Below the pieces are notes generated by a model that ran no database searches, was not told the origin of the DNA, and was given only the letters and a program-made list of their open reading frames with translations. Below, piece after piece: positions 28,587-37,157 of a stretch of 64,000 bases of DNA. Position numbers and translations under genes: made by a program. Source of the stretch: Paenarthrobacter sp. JL.01a (lineage in GTDB: Bacteria; Actinomycetota; Actinomycetes; Actinomycetales; Micrococcaceae); assembly GCF_025452095.1 (NCBI RefSeq), contig NZ_CP104877.1:434001-498000 (forward strand), in the 5' to 3' direction. Within the stretch, counting starts at the first letter, position 1. Every line of letters starts with the position of its first letter.

Positions 28587-29783
28587 CTAGCTCACTGTCA
28601 GGCCCTCACGGGTACGCTTCTGGATTTTCTTGCTTGCACGGTTCGCGAGAGCAATTAGTGCCAGGCCTGCAAGCGTGAGGGCGGCACAGGCAAAGAAGAT
28701 CCCTCGTTGGCCCAAGATTGTCATTGACCCGATCGCGATAATGGGTCCTGAAACGATCGCCCCGAGTCTTCTGGTGTTCATGTAGAGCCCGGTGGACAAC
28801 CCTGGTCTGGGGATCATGTCTTGAAAAAGAGTCATGCCAATCCCGGCGATGCCTGCGAATGACCAAGCATTGAAAATTTGGATGGCCAAGAGACCGATGG
28901 GGTCAGTAACCAGCATCAATGCTGAAAAGTAGGCTATCCCGGCGATGCAGCTGGTGGTGATCAGGCCGAGCGCGGAAAACCGTTCGCTTAGTCGGCCGCA
29001 TAGCAGTAAAGCCGGGATTTCGAGTGCTGCGGCAACTCCGAGGGCGATGCCTGCCCAGATGACATCCAGCCCCAGGGTTTGGGGAACGAAGAGAGTCATG
29101 ATTGTCATGGCCGTGGCGTTTGTGGCCTGCAGGAGGACGAACGCGAAAGTAACTGGTACAACCATCCGGAGCCCCACCGGAGTTTCCCCGGGGGCGGAAG
29201 ACTGCGGTGTGGTTTGAGGGTCTGTGTCAGCGTTGGTGCTGGTTGCTGTGCGTTGCCGTATCAAGAGCGCTGTGGTGATGATGTTCAAGACGGCAATCGC
29301 GGCGACGGCCAAGAGGATGGCACGGGTGCCAAGTGAGCCGATGATGAAGGTCGCCAGCGGGGGACCGGCAACCCATGCCACGGAAACGATGGCGCGGGCA
29401 TTGATGACATCGGAGGGCCGGCCACCGGAGTGGCGGAGATGCGCGAACAGCAGCGTGCTGCCGACCCCTGCTGGACCTCCCAGCACCACGAGGGCGACGG
29501 TGGCCATGGGCAGGGCCGTAACTGCCGAGAGGACGCCCGCCAGCAGTATCGTCAGGCCGCCGCACACCAGCATTGGTACCAGGTAGTCCTTTGTCTTGTC
29601 GGCGCGTGCCGGTATCAGCAACGCCGCGAGGAACCCGCCTGCGTTATAGATCCCGAGGACCCATCCGAGGTCAGCTGTGGTGGCACCGTAGAGGTTGACG
29701 AGAATCAGCGCCAGAGCAGGACTCAGAAAGGCCAGCTGCAGGCCCCAGAGCAGCGCAGATCCGGGCAAGAGAAGGTTTTTCAT
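28587..29783 (-). CDS. MFS transporter
   Basis: 398 residues with about 12 hydrophobic segments, from ALLWGLQLAFLSPALALILVNL at the N-terminus to CAALTLAGLALIALANRAS near the C-terminus. The loop between segments 2 and 3 carries IPARADKTKDYLVP, and the central loop is polar and Thr/Pro-rich (TATSTNADTDPQTTPQSSAPGETP). It resembles sugar-efflux/SotB-like members but the substrate is unknown. It starts 7 bp after the XRE regulator stop on the same strand, so the two form an operon. One hand-counted line here is 55% GC, lower than most neighbours. Confidence 0.88.
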   Translation of the reverse strand: MKNLLLPGSALLWGLQLAFLSPALALILVNLYGATTADLGWVLGIYNAGGFLAALLIPARADKTKDYLVPMLVCGGLTILLAGVLSAVTALPMATVALVVLGGPAGVGSTLLFAHLRHSGGRPSDVINARAIVSVAWVAGPPLATFIIGSLGTRAILLAVAAIAVLNIITTALLIRQRTATSTNADTDPQTTPQSSAPGETPVGLRMVVPVTFAFVLLQATNATAMTIMTLFVPQTLGLDVIWAGIALGVAAALEIPALLLCGRLSERFSALGLITTSCIAGIAYFSALMLVTDPIGLLAIQIFNAWSFAGIAGIGMTLFQDMIPRPGLSTGLYMNTRRLGAIVSGPIIAIGSMTILGQRGIFFACAALTLAGLALIALANRASKKIQKRTREGLTVS

Positions 29784-29790
29784 TCGGTCC

Positions 29791-30690
29791 TCAAGGTGAC
29801 TGTCGTTCCGCTGCGGGCGGGCTGGCGGGTGCGTGGATCTCAGTGCTTTTGTCGCTCGTGGCCCAACTCGCGAGGAAGTCCAACTGGTCCTGGGCGTGGC
29901 TGCCAGGTTCGGCGGAGTAGGCGATCAGTGTCAGGCCTTCGCCGGGGAGTTCCAGGGCGTCGCCGGTGAGCTCGATCTCACCGACGAGTGGGTTCCGCAA
30001 AGATTTGCGTGCTGTGCGGTGGAAGCGGACGTTGTGACGTGCCCACCGGGTGGAGAATTCGGTGCTGCCGGCGGCCAAGTCGCCTATAAGGCTGTTGAGG
30101 GCACGGTCTCGTGGATTACTGCCGGACTCAGTGCGCATGGCCGCGGCGAAGTCATCGGCGAGCTTATCCCAGCCGACGAAGAAGTCCTTGGACCGCGGAT
30201 CCAGGAACATGAAGCGTGCAAGGTTCACCGGAAGCGTCTCGGGACTGAGAATCCCGGCGTAGAGGGCGAAACACAGGCTGTTGGCGGCGAGCACATCAGT
30301 GCGGGAATTTCGAACATAGGCCGGTGTTCCGGTCATTCCGGCCAATACTCTTTCGATGCTGGGGCGCACGTCAGCCCGGGCACGCCGTGGCCCGGACGCG
30401 GGGGCAGGTGCGGCGGCTTTTGCCAGGTCAAACAGGTGGGCCCGTTCTGCCTCGTCGAGCTGCAAGGCCCCGGCAAGGGAGTCCAAAACGGAATCGGAGA
30501 CACCCCGGAGGTTACCGCGTTCCAAGCGTGCATAGTACTCGGTGCTGACGCCGGTCAGCATTGCGACTTCCTCGCGCTTGAGGCCCGCTACCCGCCGAGT
30601 TCCACCATAGACAGGCAGCCCTGCCTGCGCCGGGGTGATTCGTGACCGTCGGCTCATGAGGAACTCGCGGACGTCGTTCGTGTTGTCCAT
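29791..30690 (-). CDS. XRE family regulator with MmyB-like ligand domain
   Basis: 299 residues. The helix-turn-helix (about 5-85) contains REFLMSRRSRITPAQAGLP, RRVAGLKREEVAMLTGVSTEYYARLERGNLRGVSDSVLDSLAGALQLDEAERAHLFDLA, the classic MmyB-type start. The C-terminal domain (about 105-280) has TPAYVRNSRTDVLAANSLCFALY and HHxT-like NVRFHRTARKSLRNPLVGEIELTGDALELP. Such proteins often repress adjacent oxidoreductase genes. It is divergent from the cupin/AKR/CMD operon, with a perfect palindrome just upstream of its start. Confidence 0.92.
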   Translation of the reverse strand: MDNTNDVREFLMSRRSRITPAQAGLPVYGGTRRVAGLKREEVAMLTGVSTEYYARLERGNLRGVSDSVLDSLAGALQLDEAERAHLFDLAKAAAPAPASGPRRARADVRPSIERVLAGMTGTPAYVRNSRTDVLAANSLCFALYAGILSPETLPVNLARFMFLDPRSKDFFVGWDKLADDFAAAMRTESGSNPRDRALNSLIGDLAAGSTEFSTRWARHNVRFHRTARKSLRNPLVGEIELTGDALELPGEGLTLIAYSAEPGSHAQDQLDFLASWATSDKSTEIHAPASPPAAERQSP

Positions 30691-30727
30691 GGCTTCAAGG
30701 CTACGGCCGGGTGGGGTCGTCTAACAG

Positions 30728-30740
30728 GTACTGCCAGTAC
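30728..30740. promoter_or_regulatory. Palindromic operator between XRE gene and cupin operon
   Basis: GTACTG-C-CAGTAC is a perfect 6-bp-arm palindrome, 37 bp upstream of the XRE start codon and about 150 bp from the cupin gene. It is the likely XRE binding site. Confidence 0.55.
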
Positions 30741-30887
30741 ACCGCACAACAGACACTCCCGCGCCGAAGTGAGGCCTGATTTTCTTGAAGAAGTTCTTCT
30801 TCTCCATTTCCAAAGGGGCACCATGTCCGTGTCTACCGCCGGCGGATAACCGCATAACCAAACCACATCGGAATGAAAGGAACAGGC

Positions 30888-31334
30888 ATGCGCCTCGTTG
30901 TTCCAGGCCCAACGACAAAGGGACCGGCTGAAAAGTTCTCCGGCGACGTGTACCTCAACCCATTGCACTCAGCTGAGAGCCCCTCCCGGCTTGGGTTCGC
31001 GATGGTCCGGTTCACCGCCGGGGCACGGACCCACTGGCACTCCCACCCGCTGGGCCAAACGCTGCACTGCACCGACGGAACAGGACTGGTTGCTACGCGG
31101 GACGGGGCAGTCATCCTCATGCGTGCCGGAGACACCGTGCACACCCCCGCAGGAGAAGAACATTGGCACGGCGCTGCCCCGGACTCGCTGATGTGCCATC
31201 TGGCCCTGGTCGAACATGACAAAGGACACACCGCAACCTGGCTCGAACCCGTAAGCGACCAGGACTACCACGCCGCCTACTCCAAGACCCACTCACAAGC
31301 CACAGCAGAACAACGCCAAGGAAAGAATTCATGA
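30888..31334 (+). CDS. Cupin domain protein
   Basis: 148 residues from ATG 30888, with AAAGGAA five bases upstream; an ATG 15 bases earlier lacks a site. The single cupin barrel has metal-binding candidates in [20 protein letters not shown] (His-x-His) and a second motif [20 protein letters not shown]. The active role is unknown; small cupins of this kind accompany aldo-keto reductases and CMD proteins in stress-type loci. It overlaps the next gene by ATGA. Confidence 0.87.
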   Translation: MRLVVPGPTTKGPAEKFSGDVYLNPLHSAESPSRLGFAMVRFTAGARTHWHSHPLGQTLHCTDGTGLVATRDGAVILMRAGDTVHTPAGEEHWHGAAPDSLMCHLALVEHDKGHTATWLEPVSDQDYHAAYSKTHSQATAEQRQGKNS

Positions 31335-32188
31335 AGAACGTCACCCTCAACAACGGCATTAGGATGCCGATCCTCGGCTTCGGTGTCTTCCAGATCCCCG
31401 AAGAGGAAACCCAAGCCGCCGTCGAAGCAGCCCTCGCCACTGGCTACCGCCACTTGGACACTGCCGCTTCCTACGGCAACGAGACAGCCGTGGGGGCCGC
31501 CATCAAAGCCAGCGGCATCAACCGCGAAGAACTGTTCGTCACCACCAAGCTCTGGATCCAGCACGCCCCCACCGGCAACGTCTACAACGACACCAAGCAG
31601 TCCTTCCAGAACTCCCTGAACCGACTCGGCCTGGACTACCTTGATCTCTACCTGATCCACCAGCCACTCGGGGACTACTACAGCGAATGGCGCGCCATGC
31701 AGGATCTGAATAAGGAAGGCCTTACCCGGGCCATCGGCGTTTCGAACTTCCACCCGGATCGTCTCGTGGACCTCATCGACCACACCGAAATCGTCCCGGC
31801 CGTAAACCAGATCGAAACCCACCCGTTGCACCAGCGCAGCGCCGACCAGGAACTCATGCGTGAACGCGGCGTGCAGATCGAATCCTGGGGACCGTTCGCC
31901 GAAGGGAAAAACAACCTCTTCACCGACCCGGTCCTCAGCGCCATCGGCGACGCCCACGGCAAGTCCGTCGCCCAGGTCGTGCTCCGCTGGCTCATCCAGC
32001 GCGACGTAGTCGTGATCCCCAAATCTGTCCGGCCCGAGCGCATGGCCCAGAACCTGGACGTTTTCGGCTTCACCCTCACCGAGGAGCAAATGACCCGGAT
32101 CGCCGCCCTGGACACCGGCGCCAGCCTCTTCTTCGACCACCGCGACCCCGCCATGGTCAGCTGGCTCGGCAACCGTCGTTACAGCTAA
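31331..32188 (+). CDS. Aldo/keto reductase
   Basis: 285 residues. The catalytic tetrad is visible: Asp43 and Tyr48 ([14 protein letters not shown]), Lys73 (VTTKLW) and His110 (LYLIHQP). The NADPH-binding C-terminal region is [28 protein letters not shown]. It resembles 2,5-diketo-D-gluconate reductase/prostaglandin-F-synthase-like members of the family. It should reduce an aldehyde or ketone in the cytoplasm; the substrate is not evident. It is translationally coupled to the cupin gene. Confidence 0.93.
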   Translation: MKNVTLNNGIRMPILGFGVFQIPEEETQAAVEAALATGYRHLDTAASYGNETAVGAAIKASGINREELFVTTKLWIQHAPTGNVYNDTKQSFQNSLNRLGLDYLDLYLIHQPLGDYYSEWRAMQDLNKEGLTRAIGVSNFHPDRLVDLIDHTEIVPAVNQIETHPLHQRSADQELMRERGVQIESWGPFAEGKNNLFTDPVLSAIGDAHGKSVAQVVLRWLIQRDVVVIPKSVRPERMAQNLDVFGFTLTEEQMTRIAALDTGASLFFDHRDPAMVSWLGNRRYS

Positions 32189-32244
32189 GCACCAAGAGAA
32201 TAGCAGTTGGAACGGCACATCAATTCCATGTGAAAGGACTGCTC

Positions 32245-32568
32245 ATGAGCAATCCACGTCAGACCCGGGCCGAGCAACTCATCGGTGAGTTCGCTCCGAA
32301 GCTCGTCGAACTTACAGACAGCGTTCTCTTCGGCGATGTCTGGGAGCGCGAAGAACTCTCCGCCCGCGATCGCAGCCTCATCACCGTCGCGAGCCTCCTC
32401 ACCAGCGGGAGTACCGACCAACTCCGCGGTCACCTCGCACGAGCACGGACCAACGGCCTGACAGAGGTTGAACTCAAAGAAGCGATCGTTCACCTGGCCT
32501 TCTACGCCGGATGGCCCAAGGCTATGTCCGCAATCACCATTGCCAAGGAAATCTTCACGTCAAAGTAA
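32245..32568 (+). CDS. Carboxymuconolactone decarboxylase family protein
   Basis: 107 residues from ATG 32245 with AAAGGA upstream. The CMD signature is ARDRSLITVASLLTSGSTDQLRGHLARARTNGLTEVELKEAIVHLAFYAGWPKAMSA. No CxxC pair is present, so it is not an AhpD-type peroxidase. It completes the cupin-AKR-CMD trio. The reaction is unknown; gamma-carboxymuconolactone decarboxylation is unlikely because no protocatechuate genes are nearby. Confidence 0.9.
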   Translation: MSNPRQTRAEQLIGEFAPKLVELTDSVLFGDVWEREELSARDRSLITVASLLTSGSTDQLRGHLARARTNGLTEVELKEAIVHLAFYAGWPKAMSAITIAKEIFTSK

Positions 32569-32600
32569 AGCGGTTGGATTGGAGGGGTGAACTTTCGGCT

Positions 32601-33293
32601 TTATCGGGTGCCGAGATCCCGCCGCTCGGAGGCCGGGATGGCCGACGGGTCCAGGGCGGCATCAAAGAACGCACGTTCCAGCCGGACAGCCTCGCGGAAC
32701 GTCTCCGTGATGCGGGCTCGGACTTCCGGCGATCCGGGCTCGACGGCGTTGAACTCCTCCCGGAGCCACGTCACCCAGGCGTTGTATTCGGGATTGTTGT
32801 GGAGACGGATCCATTCCGAGTGTTTCGGCGCGGCCGGCCATGTTCCAGGATCGCCTGCCCGTGCCGCCCAGTCTCCGTAGAGCCACTCGGCAACGAGGAG
32901 GACAGCCAGGACGTCGGGGTAGGAGCGGCTGGCCAAGGCACTGCGCATGAGGGCGTCGAAGTCGCGAGTCACACTTCCGAGCGCCGGCTGAGTCCGGTCG
33001 GCCTCAGGAATGTCCAGTTCGTCGAAGCAGTCCTGGAAGTAGGTGTTTTCATCCGAAGCGAAGGCGCCCAGGACCCGCGCGAACACCAACCGCGAGGACA
33101 GCGACGGAGCGGACGCGACCGCTTGTCCAAGAAGCGCTGTGAAGGCATCGCAGAACTGATAATCCTGGACGAGGTAATGGCGCAGGTGGTCATCGGAAAG
33201 GCACCCGTCCAACAACTGGGTCACGAACAGATGGTTGACCGCGGCATCCCAGTTGTTGATGCACTCGTGCTTTAGTTCTTCGGCAAAGCCCAC
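32601..33293 (-). CDS. TenA/thiaminase-II-like family protein
   Basis: 230 residues, all-helical TenA fold: HLFVTQLLDGCLSDDHLRHYLVQDYQFCDAFTALLGQAVA near the N-terminus and VLAVLLVAEWLYGDWA in the middle. The position of the nucleophilic cysteine of classical TenA_C proteins (a Cys in the leucine-rich mid-helix) has no Cys here, so it belongs with the TenA_E-like group. Family members salvage thiamin pyrimidine precursors. No thiamin gene or TPP riboswitch is nearby, so the substrate is uncertain. It is convergent with the CMD gene. Confidence 0.82.
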   Translation of the reverse strand: MGFAEELKHECINNWDAAVNHLFVTQLLDGCLSDDHLRHYLVQDYQFCDAFTALLGQAVASAPSLSSRLVFARVLGAFASDENTYFQDCFDELDIPEADRTQPALGSVTRDFDALMRSALASRSYPDVLAVLLVAEWLYGDWAARAGDPGTWPAAPKHSEWIRLHNNPEYNAWVTWLREEFNAVEPGSPEVRARITETFREAVRLERAFFDAALDPSAIPASERRDLGTR

Positions 33294-33408
33294 GTGTTTC
33301 CTCCTCAGTTATCTGCATTCGGAGCCTAGCAGCGTACTCCGACCGCCGCCGAGGCAGCCATCGGTCCACGGGCGTTATATTGTCAGTGCCTCCTGCCAGA
33401 GTTAGGTC

Positions 33409-34744
33409 ATGGAGCTATTGGCGGAGAGGCAAACGGGGGCAGAAGTGGCGCTTGGGCGCCCTCCGGTTGCCACGGATTCCGTTCACTCCAGTAGTGGTTC
33501 AGCCAGCACCGTCAGCGCGGACCTCATCGAGCGGCTGCGTGTTTTGGAGGAGATGAAGTCGGCCATCTGCGGTTTACAGGCGCGGGTTGCTGTCGCTTTC
33601 GATCTTGCCCAGCGCGCCGAACAAGGCGAAGCCGGTATCCCTGCATCGGAGCGTGGCAAGGGCGTCGGTGCACAGGTTGCGTTGGCGCGTCGTGAATCGC
33701 CCAACCGTGGATCACGACTGCTTGGTTTGGCGAAAGCCCTGGTCATGGAGATGCCGCGAACCTTGGCAGCGTTGAACTCCGGCCAGCTGAACGAATGGCG
33801 GGCCACGCTGCTCGTCAAGGAGACAGCCTGCCTCAGTGTGGAGGATCGGGCCGCGGTGGATGAGGAACTCGCGCCGGACATCTGGACCTTTGAAGGCAAA
33901 GGAGATAGGGCAGTCATCGCGGCGGCAAAAGCTGCCGCGTACCGTCGGGATCCGCGGTCGGTCGTTGGACGTGCCAGTCGCGCTGCCTCCGAGCGGACCG
34001 TCAGCCTGCGACCGGCGCCGGACACAATGACCTACCTGACCGCCCTGCTACCTGTCGCCCAAGGAGTGGCGGTGTACGCCGGGCTGAACCGCGCGGCAGA
34101 TTCGGCCCGTTCCACCGGGACGGTGGAGTCTGGCGGGGTTGTCCCCACTCGCGGTCAGATCATGGCTGACACGCTCGTTGAACGCGTCACGGGAACACCG
34201 GGCGGGTACACGGGGATCAACCTGGACCTCGTCATGACGGATCGTTCCTTGTTCCAGGGCGATAGCGAACCCGCGCGTCTCAAGGGCTATGGCATCGTCC
34301 CAAGCGAATGGGCCAGGACAATGTTCGCCGGGAAGCAGGGCCATGTTGCTTCGAACCAGAATGAAGAGTTCCCGGTCTGGCTTCGCCGCCTCTACACCGC
34401 ACCTGCCACCGGGGAGCTCCTGGCCACTGATTCCAAGGCCCGGCTCTTTACCGGGCGGCTCCGTCACTTCATCGAGACCCGGGACCATACCTGCCGGACG
34501 CCCTATTGCGACGCGCCCATCCGGCATATCGACCACATTGTGCCCTGGCGTTCCGGGGGGCAAAACCAACTCCGCAAATGGTGCAGGACTGTGTGAGGCA
34601 TGCAACCACACCAAGGAACAGCCGGGGTGGGCCACCCGAGCTGTACACGCTGACGTACACACCCTCGAAATCAGGACCCCCACCGGGCATAGCTACCTGT
34701 CAAAGGCCCCGCCCCTTCCCGGGGACCGCCCCTCCAGAACGTAA
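33409..34744 (+). pseudogene. DUF222/HNH endonuclease gene with +1 frameshift in a G6 run
   Basis: The DUF222 region (about residues 35-330) is intact. The HNH region starts [23 protein letters not shown], then the frame breaks at the six-G run 34555-34560 and stops at 34596. Removing one G restores [28 protein letters not shown], the normal HNH zinc end, and carries on to the stop at 34744 (about 444 residues total). The unshifted product lacks the second cysteine pair. This is a sequencing error, a recent mutation or a slippage site. DUF222-HNH genes are multi-copy in Arthrobacter-like genomes and of unknown role. Confidence 0.85.
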
Positions 34745-34761
34745 AACGATCGCCCAACGTC

Positions 34762-35268
34762 TCAGTCCTCGAAGTCCCCGGCATCCCTGCGGAAGGCACC
34801 CAATACGCGGATGAGGTGATCGACGTCGTCGTCCTTGAAACCCGACTTGCCGAAAACCTCGGTGTTCAGCGCCGCCGTCGCCTTTTTTGCCACGGTGCGG
34901 CCCTCGGGCGTGAGCTCGATCAGGGTGGTGCGGCCATCGGTAGGGTGCGGGGAGCGGGCCACGAGGGCGGCTCTTTCCAAGCGGTCGACGGCGTTGGTCA
35001 CTGAGGTGGGATGCACCTGCAGGAGCGCACTGGCTTTGTTCATGGGCAGCGCGCCGCTGCGGGCGAAGCTCAGCAGGGCCAGGAGTTCGTAGCGGGCGAA
35101 GGTGAGGCCGAAGGGCTTGAGCACCGTTTCGATGCGGGCCAGCAGGATCTGCTGTGTGCGCATGATTGCCGTGATGGCGGCCATGGGCGCCGCGGCGTCT
35201 CCCCATCCGTGCCGCTCCCAATTGCGCTGGGCGTCGGCGATGGGATCGCGGGGGAGTGGGGTGCCCAT
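34762..35268 (-). CDS. MarR family regulator
   Basis: 168 residues. The winged helix spans about 50-135: LKPFGLTFARYELLALLSFARSGALPMNKASALLQVHPTSVTNAVDRLERAALVARSPHPTDGRTTLIELTPEGR, a textbook MarR pattern with the Asp-x-Arg wing. The start ATG has AGGAGG upstream. It lies 38 bp downstream of the acyl-CoA synthetase gene on the same strand. It probably represses that gene and the divergent acyl-CoA dehydrogenase, sensing a CoA thioester or the free acid; this is inference. Confidence 0.92.
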   Translation of the reverse strand: MGTPLPRDPIADAQRNWERHGWGDAAAPMAAITAIMRTQQILLARIETVLKPFGLTFARYELLALLSFARSGALPMNKASALLQVHPTSVTNAVDRLERAALVARSPHPTDGRTTLIELTPEGRTVAKKATAALNTEVFGKSGFKDDDVDHLIRVLGAFRRDAGDFED

Positions 35269-35306
35269 GGGCCTCCTAGTGGTGGGGTGCCGGCTGCTCG
35301 ACGTGC

Positions 35307-37025
35307 CTAGTCTTTCAGATTCGGGAACTCTTCTTCGGTATATTCCACGCCCAAACCCGAAGGCAGTGGACCGTCTCCATGCCGCTGGACTTCAGATCCC
35401 CGGAGCTCAACCCGTCGGATCTTGCCCGAAATGGTCTTGGGCAGCTCGCCGAATTCGAGCCTCCGGATCCGCTTGAACGGTGCCAGGTGTTCGCGGCAGT
35501 ATCGCAGGATGTCTTCCGCCACCGCAGGACCGGCTTCGTAGCCGGCGGCCAGCACCACGAAGGCCTTCGGAACCGACAGCTTCACCGCGTCAGGGGACGG
35601 TACGACGGCGGCCTCCGCCACTGCGGGGTGCTCGATCAGTACGCTTTCGAGCTCGAAAGGCGACAAGCGGTAATCCGAGGACTTGAAAACGTCGTCGTCA
35701 CGGCCAACGTAAGTGATCACGCCGTCGGGGTCCCGGCTGGCCATGTCGCCTGTGTGGTAGTAGCCATTCCGGAAGGCATCGGCGGTTTTCGCCTCGTCGC
35801 CAAAGTAGCTCTTCATGAGCCCCACGGGCCGGGGGTCCAAGCGCAAGCAGAGTTCGCCGTCGTCGGCTTCTTCACCGGTGAGCGGGTCCACCAGGACGAC
35901 GTCGTACCCGGGGAGTGGGCGCCCCATCGAGCCGATTTTCACCGGCTGCGCGGGCGTGTTGGCTATCTGGACCGTGGACTCGGTCTGGCCGAAGCCGTCC
36001 CGGATTGTCACGCCCCAGGCTTCCTCCACTTGGCCGATGACCTCCGCGTTCAGCGGCTCTCCTGCCGAAACCACTTTCCGGGGAGGGCTTGTCAGCTGCT
36101 TCAGGTCAGCCTGGATGAGCATGCGCCACACGGTGGGCGGGGCGCAGAAGCTGGTGACGCCTTCGCGGCCCATCTGTGCCATGAGGGCGGCTGCGTCGAA
36201 GCGGTCGTAGTTGTAAATGAAGACGGTTGCCTCGGCGATCCACGGCGTGAAGACGTTGGACCACGCATGCTTGGCCCAACCCGGGGAGGCCACATTCAGG
36301 TGGACATCGCCCGGTTCCAGACCGATCCAGTACATGGTGGACAGGTGGCCCACGGGGTAGGACGTGTGAGTGTGCTCCACCAGCTTGGCACGGGAGGTGG
36401 TACCGGAGGTGAAGTAGAGCAGGAGCGTCTCATCCGCGCGCGTGGGGGCGTCGGGCGTGAAGTCCGTGCCGGCGTCGTAAGAATCTGTGTAGTGTTTGGC
36501 ATCCGGTCTGGTGCGTTCCGCACCCACCTCAATGAGTTGGTAGTCACCCTCGACGGCGGCAAACTTGCCGATGTTTGCACTGCCGACGGCCACCCAAGCC
36601 GCGCCGCCGCGCTCAACCCGGTCCTGCAGATCCCGGGCGCCCATGAGGGTGGTGGTGGGGATCATGACGATGCCCAGCTTGATGCCGGCCAGCATGAGCT
36701 CCCAGAGCTCCACCTGGTTGCCGAGCATGATGATCATGTGGTCGCCGCGTTTGACGCCCTGTTCCCGCAACCAGTTGCCGAGCTGGGAGGACCGCTCAGA
36801 GAGTTCCTTGAACGTGCGCCGCGTGGAGCTGCCGTCCTGTTCGACGATTACGAGGGCGGGCTGCCCGCCCCTGCCAGGATCGGCGGCCAGCTGGTCGAAC
36901 CAGTCGAGGGCGAAGTTGAACTCCTCGAACCGTGGCCATTGGAATTCCTTGTGGGCCGTTGCGTAGTCTTCGCGCAGTTCCAGCAGCCGGTCACGGGCCG
37001 CACGGAAGTCCTCTGTGACTGTCAT
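35307..37025 (-). CDS. AMP-dependent acyl-CoA synthetase
   Basis: 572 residues of the acyl-adenylating superfamily. The P-loop-like motif is LLLYFTSGTTSRAKLVEHTH, the A5 motif RDGFGQTESTVQIAN, then YYHTGDMASRDPDGVITYVGRDDDVFKSSDYRLSPFELESVL and a C-terminal KTISGKIRRVELR with the catalytic lysine. It activates a carboxylic acid to its CoA ester with ATP. Its length and motifs suit the acetyl/medium-chain (ACSM-like) group. The divergent acyl-CoA dehydrogenase would take the product. Confidence 0.92.
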   Translation of the reverse strand: MTVTEDFRAARDRLLELREDYATAHKEFQWPRFEEFNFALDWFDQLAADPGRGGQPALVIVEQDGSSTRRTFKELSERSSQLGNWLREQGVKRGDHMIIMLGNQVELWELMLAGIKLGIVMIPTTTLMGARDLQDRVERGGAAWVAVGSANIGKFAAVEGDYQLIEVGAERTRPDAKHYTDSYDAGTDFTPDAPTRADETLLLYFTSGTTSRAKLVEHTHTSYPVGHLSTMYWIGLEPGDVHLNVASPGWAKHAWSNVFTPWIAEATVFIYNYDRFDAAALMAQMGREGVTSFCAPPTVWRMLIQADLKQLTSPPRKVVSAGEPLNAEVIGQVEEAWGVTIRDGFGQTESTVQIANTPAQPVKIGSMGRPLPGYDVVLVDPLTGEEADDGELCLRLDPRPVGLMKSYFGDEAKTADAFRNGYYHTGDMASRDPDGVITYVGRDDDVFKSSDYRLSPFELESVLIEHPAVAEAAVVPSPDAVKLSVPKAFVVLAAGYEAGPAVAEDILRYCREHLAPFKRIRRLEFGELPKTISGKIRRVELRGSEVQRHGDGPLPSGLGVEYTEEEFPNLKD

Positions 37026-37075
37026 AGTCCGCCTTTCGCCTTCGGGTTGCCCGGCATCGTTGCCTTGGCATCCCG

Positions 37076-37109
37076 CCTAGTGATCCACATCACCTTGCAA
37101 TATACTAGG
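37076..37109. promoter_or_regulatory. Divergent operator region between acyl-CoA synthetase and dehydrogenase
   Basis: CCTAGT (37076-37081) and ACTAGG (37104-37109) form an inverted pair. Inside lies GTGAT-CCAC-ATCAC (37080-37093), a 14-bp palindrome that fits the GTGA-N6-TCAC core of Crp/Fnr-type sites. It is a candidate MarR and/or Crp control region. Confidence 0.45.
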
Positions 37110-37157
37110 ACATCCAAGGGTTTGGAAGAGCCTCCCGGGACATGACGAAGGGGTCCA

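Noticed and set aside
28583-28605. GGGCCT/AGGCCC pairing at the 3' end of the MFS gene
   Set aside because: Only six base pairs, overlapping the coding end, with no T-tract; too weak to call a terminator for the convergent genes.
30873-30887. Earlier ATG for the cupin gene
   Set aside because: No ribosome site precedes it, whereas AAAGGAA is correctly spaced for the ATG at 30888.
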